In this document: positions 24,801-25,376 of the stretch, one piece after another | How the letters are laid out: each line of letters opens with the position of its first letter | Numbering within the stretch: position 1 is the stretch's first letter | From: UBA5158 sp040389045 | GTDB taxonomy: Bacteria > Pseudomonadota > Gammaproteobacteria > DSM-16500 | Assembly: GCA_040389045.1 (NCBI GenBank) | Contig: JAZKAT010000039.1 | Coordinates: forward strand, 1 to 25,376 | Direction of reading: 5' to 3' | DNA: 25,376 nucleotides | The notes under the pieces: generated by a model | Seen by the model: the letters and a program-made list of their open reading frames with translations, nothing else | Database searches by the model: none | What the model was told of the DNA's origin: nothing | Translations under genes and position numbers: made by a program

Positions 24801-25376
24801 ACCAAGATTACCTGCTGGTGTCCCTAAAGCGATACCGGAAGTGGTTGTATCATAATAGTTACTAGCACCAATTGTACCAATACCTACTGTATTAAAGCCG
24901 GCGACACCACCACCTATGAAACCACCAAGCGCGCCGGGTGTACCAACAGCGGTGACAGTGCCAATGCTATAAGAAGTATTAATATTACCGCCAGTCCCAT
25001 TATAACCGGCAAAACCACCTAAGTAATTTCCGGTACTCATCCCTCTGACGCTACCCATGCTATACGAATTTGTTATCACGCCAGTGTTGTAACCGACAAA
25101 TCCCCCAACCGAGTCAGCACTTACAGCACTAGCACCGTAAACATTTCCAGTAGCGAAAGAAGTTGTTATAGTGCTACTTGCACCATTATCTATATGTCCT
25201 GCAAATCCCCCCGTATCGCCACCACCCGTTACCGTACCAGTAGCGTAAGAAGTATTAATTGCTCCACCTCCCATTGACCCAACAAAGCCGCCCGTGGTTT
25301 GGGCGCCGGTAACATTGCTGTTACTATAGGATCCACTAATGGTACCCGTCGTATTCATATAACCAAGAAAGCCACC
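1..25376 (-). CDS. Giant filamentous adhesin-like repeat protein, internal fragment (partial at both ends)
   Basis: A single minus-strand frame stays open over the entire window (8458 complete codons, 25376 down to 3). I translated samples every few hundred to few thousand bases and found them all in the same phase with no stop. The product is rich in Thr/Ser/Gly/Asn/Ala, poor in Lys/Arg/Glu and almost free of Cys. It consists of GLUG motifs, FHA-type strands, PATR-type beta-strand repeats and one LamG-like domain. Such proteins are exported by Gram-negative bacteria through two-partner secretion or as autotransporters and form long beta-solenoid rods on the cell surface, usually in adhesion or aggregation. 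The secretion signal and N-terminal TPS domain, if any, would lie beyond base 25376, and any C-terminal anchor or translocator below base 1. At about 95 Da per residue the visible part alone is roughly 0.8 MDa. The fold and open frame are clear; the adhesin role is inferred from family. Confidence 0.93.
841..3199 (-). repeat. QSYTG/TTLNGNY beta-strand repeat block 2
   Basis: Same module type as 10640-13099: TTSGAQSYTGSTSTTLNGNY with a LGGTTSIDTTN-type strand (near 2640-2500), TTTGTQSFTGSTSTTLNGNY (near 1160-1100), DSLTLTAGTGAISL, ISITGATATIGGTSTGQITL and SSATLNSTGSVSLNGLIG. It also holds a less regular middle (2440-1700) with strands such as NTLNASNFTANASAN and VDIYNFGNNITVSG. The whole block is collinear with block 1. 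Confidence 0.8.
1030..3160 (-). repeat. Long collinear duplication, copy at 1030-3160 (partner 10960-13070)
   Basis: Landmarks pair up in the same order: 1111 with 11044, 1541 with 11480, 2511 with 12432, 2641 with 12553 and 2935 with 12841. The offsets are 9933, 9939, 9921, 9912 and 9906 bases, all multiples of three. The copies differ mostly at third codon positions and by small in-frame indels, so this is an old duplication of about 2.1 kb still under protein-level constraint. Confidence 0.75.
3200..8059 (-). repeat. PATR-type beta-strand repeat array B
   Basis: The longest run of autotransporter-associated beta-strand repeats in the window. Units include LILGGANTYTGATLVSAGIL with ALGTDAG (near 8000), VILGNASNSYTGATIINAGT with LGTAPGSAT (near 7620), VILGGANTFG (near 7360), LILQGSNSYTGATQIQTGTL (near 6980), SGTVTLSSANTYSGSTSITN (near 6130), LVLGNSSNSYGSTALNAGTL (near 5770), VILQGSNSFTGATNINNGIL (near 5470) and LALSGTNSYSGTTTLSGGTL (near 4020). 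Between them sit strands such as ITVSSGATLDFNF, NRGISFGASGGT and ISGSNNTFSLTKTG. Several units are spaced by about 340-490 bases. The ALGTxxG element after each unit marks a recurrent coil. Confidence 0.84.
8060..8939 (-). other. Beta-strand region after transition module 2
   Basis: Strands include ALYSVSSNNLTLGFAGDASI, NYNANGNISITAGGTDALTL, SVAVSGTTTVSG and SGNQSYTGAMTLNAG, then degenerate strands (GAFTSSGNFIFGSAGS) that lead into the PATR-type array. The first half is homologous to 18479-18120. No catalytic or binding motif was recognised. Confidence 0.72.
8940..9190 (-). other. FHA-type transition module, copy 2
   Basis: Reads PLAISGTTTGIAAGTAVNLA, then ASFNGV, an aromatic strand SGFYYYLLPSNAFASNDPLL and IYSGAGSALANNVSLGATGG. 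It follows C8 exactly as the copy at 18480-18717 follows C7. The shared features are the PYLTxFY lead-in, the AISGT strand, the YYxL aromatic core and the LLxY strand. Confidence 0.7.
9191..10338 (-). other. GLUG cassette C8
   Basis: Entry differs from C2-C7: FLRVAGGTGASGTPYQLTDV, then FGVQGVATLLSSSFILNSNI, TGFVPIGYASAYTGTFDGNN and INGLTMN. The core has FGGLIG, GGAFGGLIGSLGN, VGGFIGNGSAGTISTSYSS and TGGFVGKNSG motifs. The cassette closes with TTWGILPGASYPYLTSFY. It is separated from C7 by about 8.4 kb of beta-strand repeats and is followed by the second transition module, so it repeats the order seen at C7. Confidence 0.85.
10339..10639 (-). other. FHA-type entry segment preceding GLUG cassette C8
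   Basis: Encodes SGTLTLTAGNHIYLNSGI, then VAVANFNLAAGGWYQTST and NNFQLASGA. In filamentous-haemagglutinin-like proteins this type of strand set (TLTLxAGNxIxxN followed by a W-containing FNLxxGxWxQ segment) usually sits directly before the first GLUG region. Its presence here, in the middle of the protein, suggests that a whole FHA-like block has been repeated. No second copy was seen between 18718 and 25376. Confidence 0.65.
10640..13099 (-). repeat. QSYTG/TTLNGNY beta-strand repeat block 1
   Basis: Repeated modules read TTSGAQSYTG, then TTLNGNY, a GGTTSVDTTN-type strand, FSSTI, DSLTLTAGTGAL and an LNNL or LNSL strand. Clear copies begin near 12790, 12550 and 11100 (for example AQSYTGATTLNGNYVSAGG at 12483-12541). 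Between them lie longer strands such as NTINFGDANGISITGATATI. Most of this block is collinear with the block at 840-3200, about 9.9 kb away. Confidence 0.8.
10960..13070 (-). repeat. Long collinear duplication, copy at 10960-13070 (partner 1030-3160)
   Basis: Partner of the copy at 1030-3160. For example, the strand set VAVTPPLNAL-antisense region at 11450-11570 encodes the same series of strands as 1505-1635, with many synonymous differences. The edges of homology are gradual because neighbouring blocks are also repeats. Confidence 0.75.
13100..16334 (-). repeat. PATR-type (autotransporter-associated) beta-strand repeat array A
   Basis: Contains repeated units of the form G-x-L-x-L-x-G-x-NT-Y/F-TG-x-T-x-L-x-x-GTL followed by an ALGTG strand and LNGGTL, as in autotransporter-associated beta-strand repeats. 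Examples: LTQSGSGVLLASAANTFTGA (16021-16080), AQNTYSGGTTLSGG (near 15690), GSNNYTGATAVNGGILYANS (near 15000) and the array's last unit SNTLFTGTTTLAGGILSIG (near 13220). Spacing is irregular (roughly 200-700 bases between full units), with degenerate strands in between. These repeats form a right-handed beta-helix in secreted passenger domains. Confidence 0.82.
16335..16998 (-). other. LamG_3-type (concanavalin A-like lectin/glucanase) domain
   Basis: About 220 residues differ sharply from the surrounding repeats. The segment opens with QVLAANPVGYYPLNEGSGTT, matching the usual Y-x-L-D/N-E-G-S-G-T-T start of LamG_3 domains. It continues with SVVSSAAN, VSMTANVYWNGSNGSAGENI, then the hallmark NTWYQLAITQNSSNQWFLYI followed by NNTQYSM. 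It closes with FTGLINNAAIYNTALTQTQV and NNLYAAEAG, the typical last strand plus helix of the family. Members of this fold are beta-sandwiches that often bind glycans or other extracellular ligands. It is the only clear globular domain in the window and the likeliest place for specific binding; the ligand cannot be inferred. Confidence 0.88.
16999..18479 (-). other. Beta-strand repeat region between transition module and LamG-like domain
   Basis: Irregular short strands such as YILYSASGNDITLGSSASKN, GNISSISGSTADAVSF and GSQNYSGTLTLSG are followed by more regular units of the form TTGAQTxNDxxxL with ISLAGVTGG and LTTASTGGTTLGG. The first part aligns with 8940-8500 after the second transition module (ALYSVSSNNLTLG, GNISITAGGTDAL). 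The last strands (PTLNPNLTINATGAVTFGG) run into the LamG-like domain. Together these look like a continuous beta-solenoid. Confidence 0.75.
17151..17582 (-). repeat. Two tandem copies of a 216-bp (72-residue) unit
   Basis: Bases 17151-17366 and 17367-17582 are homologous with a period of exactly 216 bases. Each encodes a TTGAQT-x-ND strand, an ISLAGVTGG-type turn, SLTT and TGGTTLGG/TTLNG strands, and a GLxSLxLxGGGxDT segment. A partial third start follows at 17583. The period is a multiple of three and keeps the frame, so the copies add one 72-residue block each. Confidence 0.8.
18480..18717 (-). other. FHA-type transition module, copy 1
   Basis: After the PYLTEFY ending of C7 the protein reads FTPQAISGTSPAAGTSITLA, then SSYYFLESNGKIANGAALLT and a YLSSGSTYGN turn. 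In FHA-like GLUG proteins a similar stretch, with a YYFLL core followed by an L-x-YL strand, commonly separates the GLUG region from the next beta-helical region. A second copy is at 8940-9190 (PLAISGTTTGIAAG, GFYYYLLPSNAF, LLIYSGAGSALANN). Function is unknown; it looks like a structural junction. Confidence 0.7.
18718..19595 (-). other. GLUG cassette C7
   Basis: Entry is TNITNATQLQLAAAAPNANY, then DIWGGNGFTTIGAYTGNFNG and GHTISNLSLAN, with YGLFASNSGTIANVGL following. The GLUG-like strands are fewer and more degenerate than in C1-C6. It ends with a YYDSATTGQSD strand, FTQMMNPTNFSGL and WSLVSGSSMPYLTEFY. The QMM motif links it to C1 and C4; the PYLTEFY ending hands over to the transition module that follows. 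Confidence 0.8.
19596..20507 (-). other. GLUG cassette C6 with Cys pair
   Basis: Entry is STTIENAHQLQLMNEAMTATY, then DVWNTAGFVPVG, FTGNFDGKGFIINGLYIN. GLUG-like strands include IGGLIGIQTN and IGGLMGYAQGIVSNSYSSGA. A FWDTATSGQSFGYN strand precedes GGCFSGSSCANGG, whose cysteines are encoded at 19749-19751 and 19731-19733. It then runs through TYSGWSI to TWYIIPGSSRPILLSEW. The Cys pair and the TYSGW/RPIL ending occupy the same slot as in C3. Confidence 0.85.
20508..21539 (-). other. GLUG cassette C5
   Basis: Entry is SNITNAVQLQLMAVNPTANY followed by NWNGGAGFIAVGN and TINNLFIN. GLUG-type strands follow (IGGLIGQSTG, VGGLIGNITN, AGGLVGYDS, NAYSTGI). A VFWDQLTSPG strand leads to the closing signature VWYSISGSTLPMLQSEY at about 20510-20560. 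The ending is homologous to that of C2, 3246 bases away, and different from those of C4 and C6. Confidence 0.85.
21540..22640 (-). other. GLUG cassette C4
   Basis: Entry is STTINTPEQLQLAGTTLGANY, then SEWGGSGFSPIG, FSGNFNGNGYTISNLYIN. GLUG motifs include IGGLVGQNNGTISNSYSTN and IGGFVGYNIGNINASYSTGS. The cassette ends with a YFDTTLS strand, LSDTQMMSSSNF and WAMAGYPHL. This ending is the same as that of C1: plus-strand bases 21535-21557 and 24694-24716 are identical over 23 bases, which indicates duplication, not chance similarity. Confidence 0.85.
22641..23762 (-). other. GLUG cassette C3 with CxxC motif
   Basis: Entry is TINTAHQLQLINENLSGTY, then DVWGNGTFVPLAQ and GNGNTISNLNI. GLUG motifs follow, including LGGLVGW, SGGLVGYLSGG and IGGLVGT. 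Near the end, codons at 22779-22781 and 22770-22772 give two cysteines in GSCFGCGTNNL, followed by TYSGWNI and the closing signature TWFIFAGSTRPLL at about 22645-22682. Cysteines are otherwise very rare here, so the pair is notable and is mirrored in cassette C6. One possibility is a small disulphide-closed loop once the protein is outside the cell. Confidence 0.85.
23763..24698 (-). other. GLUG cassette C2
   Basis: Opens with the stereotyped entry seen in most cassettes: TTITNLVQLQLMELNLSATY, then a W-containing GAGF-PI segment, a FTGTLNG turn and ISNLYIN. The core has GLUG motifs such as VGGLVG/IGGLIG with NSY-SG strands. It closes with TWYSISGSTRPILQMEY at about 23745-23795, which also begins C3. 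The entry resembles the ANYxLANDID-GHTISNL segment typical of GLUG proteins and probably forms a cap or coil of the beta-helix. Its ending matches C5, not its immediate neighbours. Confidence 0.85.
24699..25376 (-). other. GLUG cassette C1 (partial, N-terminal edge of window)
   Basis: Encodes successive GLUG motifs (Pfam GLUG type) of the form GGFVG/GGFAG followed by I-x-x-SYxTGxV, for example GGFVGYNTGVITNSYSMGSV. The cassette ends with a YYDTTTSG strand, an LNDTQMMN motif and the closing signature WAMAGYPHL at about 24699-24720. GLUG repeats form short beta-helical turns in surface proteins of the FHA type. The beginning of this cassette lies outside the window. Its ending (QMM then AGYPHL) is shared with C4 and, in variant form, C7. 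Confidence 0.85.

Noticed and set aside
1..25376. Pseudogene or set of broken adhesin genes.
   Set aside because: The same phase was found at every point sampled from base 25376 to base 1 and indels between repeat copies are multiples of three, as expected for a maintained coding sequence.

Overview
The whole window is one piece of a single giant gene on the minus strand. Reading from base 25376 down to base 1, one frame (codons on plus-strand triplets whose first base is a multiple of three) shows no stop for at least 8458 codons. Neither the start nor the stop codon is inside the window. No other gene, RNA gene, mobile element, promoter or terminator could be supported.

The protein is built of Thr, Ser, Gly, Asn and Ala, has few charged residues and very few cysteines. 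It is made almost entirely of repeats known from secreted beta-helical or beta-solenoid surface proteins: GLUG motifs, filamentous-haemagglutinin-type strands and autotransporter-associated (PATR-type) beta-strand repeats. This points to a Gram-negative bacterium with a giant filamentous adhesin exported by two-partner or autotransporter secretion. The base composition is moderate (roughly mid-40s percent GC by eye). Genus cannot be read from a repeat-only segment; a proteobacterium is the likeliest source.

Layout in protein order (high to low coordinates): (1) 25376-18718, seven GLUG cassettes (C1-C7), the last six forming two copies of a three-cassette set; (2) 18717-18480, an FHA-type transition module; (3) 18480-17000, beta-strand repeats with a 216-bp tandem duplication; (4) about 16998-16335, a discrete laminin-G/concanavalin-A-like (LamG_3-type) domain; (5) 16334-13100, PATR-type repeats; (6) 13100-10640, repeats of the QSYTG/TTLNGNY type; (7) 10640-9191, an FHA-type entry segment and an eighth GLUG cassette (C8); (8) 9190-8940, a second transition module; (9) 8940-8060, beta strands; (10) 8060-3200, a long PATR-type array; (11) 3200-840, a second QSYTG block; (12) 840-1, 78-residue tandem repeats that continue beyond the left edge.

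The order GLUG, transition module, PATR-type array, QSYTG block occurs twice with a spacing of about 9.4-9.9 kb, so the protein is a hierarchy of repeats: single motifs, about 1-kb cassettes, a 3.1-kb cassette triplet and a roughly 9.9-kb super-unit. The only obvious globular insertion is the LamG-like domain, which is the best candidate for ligand binding on an otherwise rod-like molecule.
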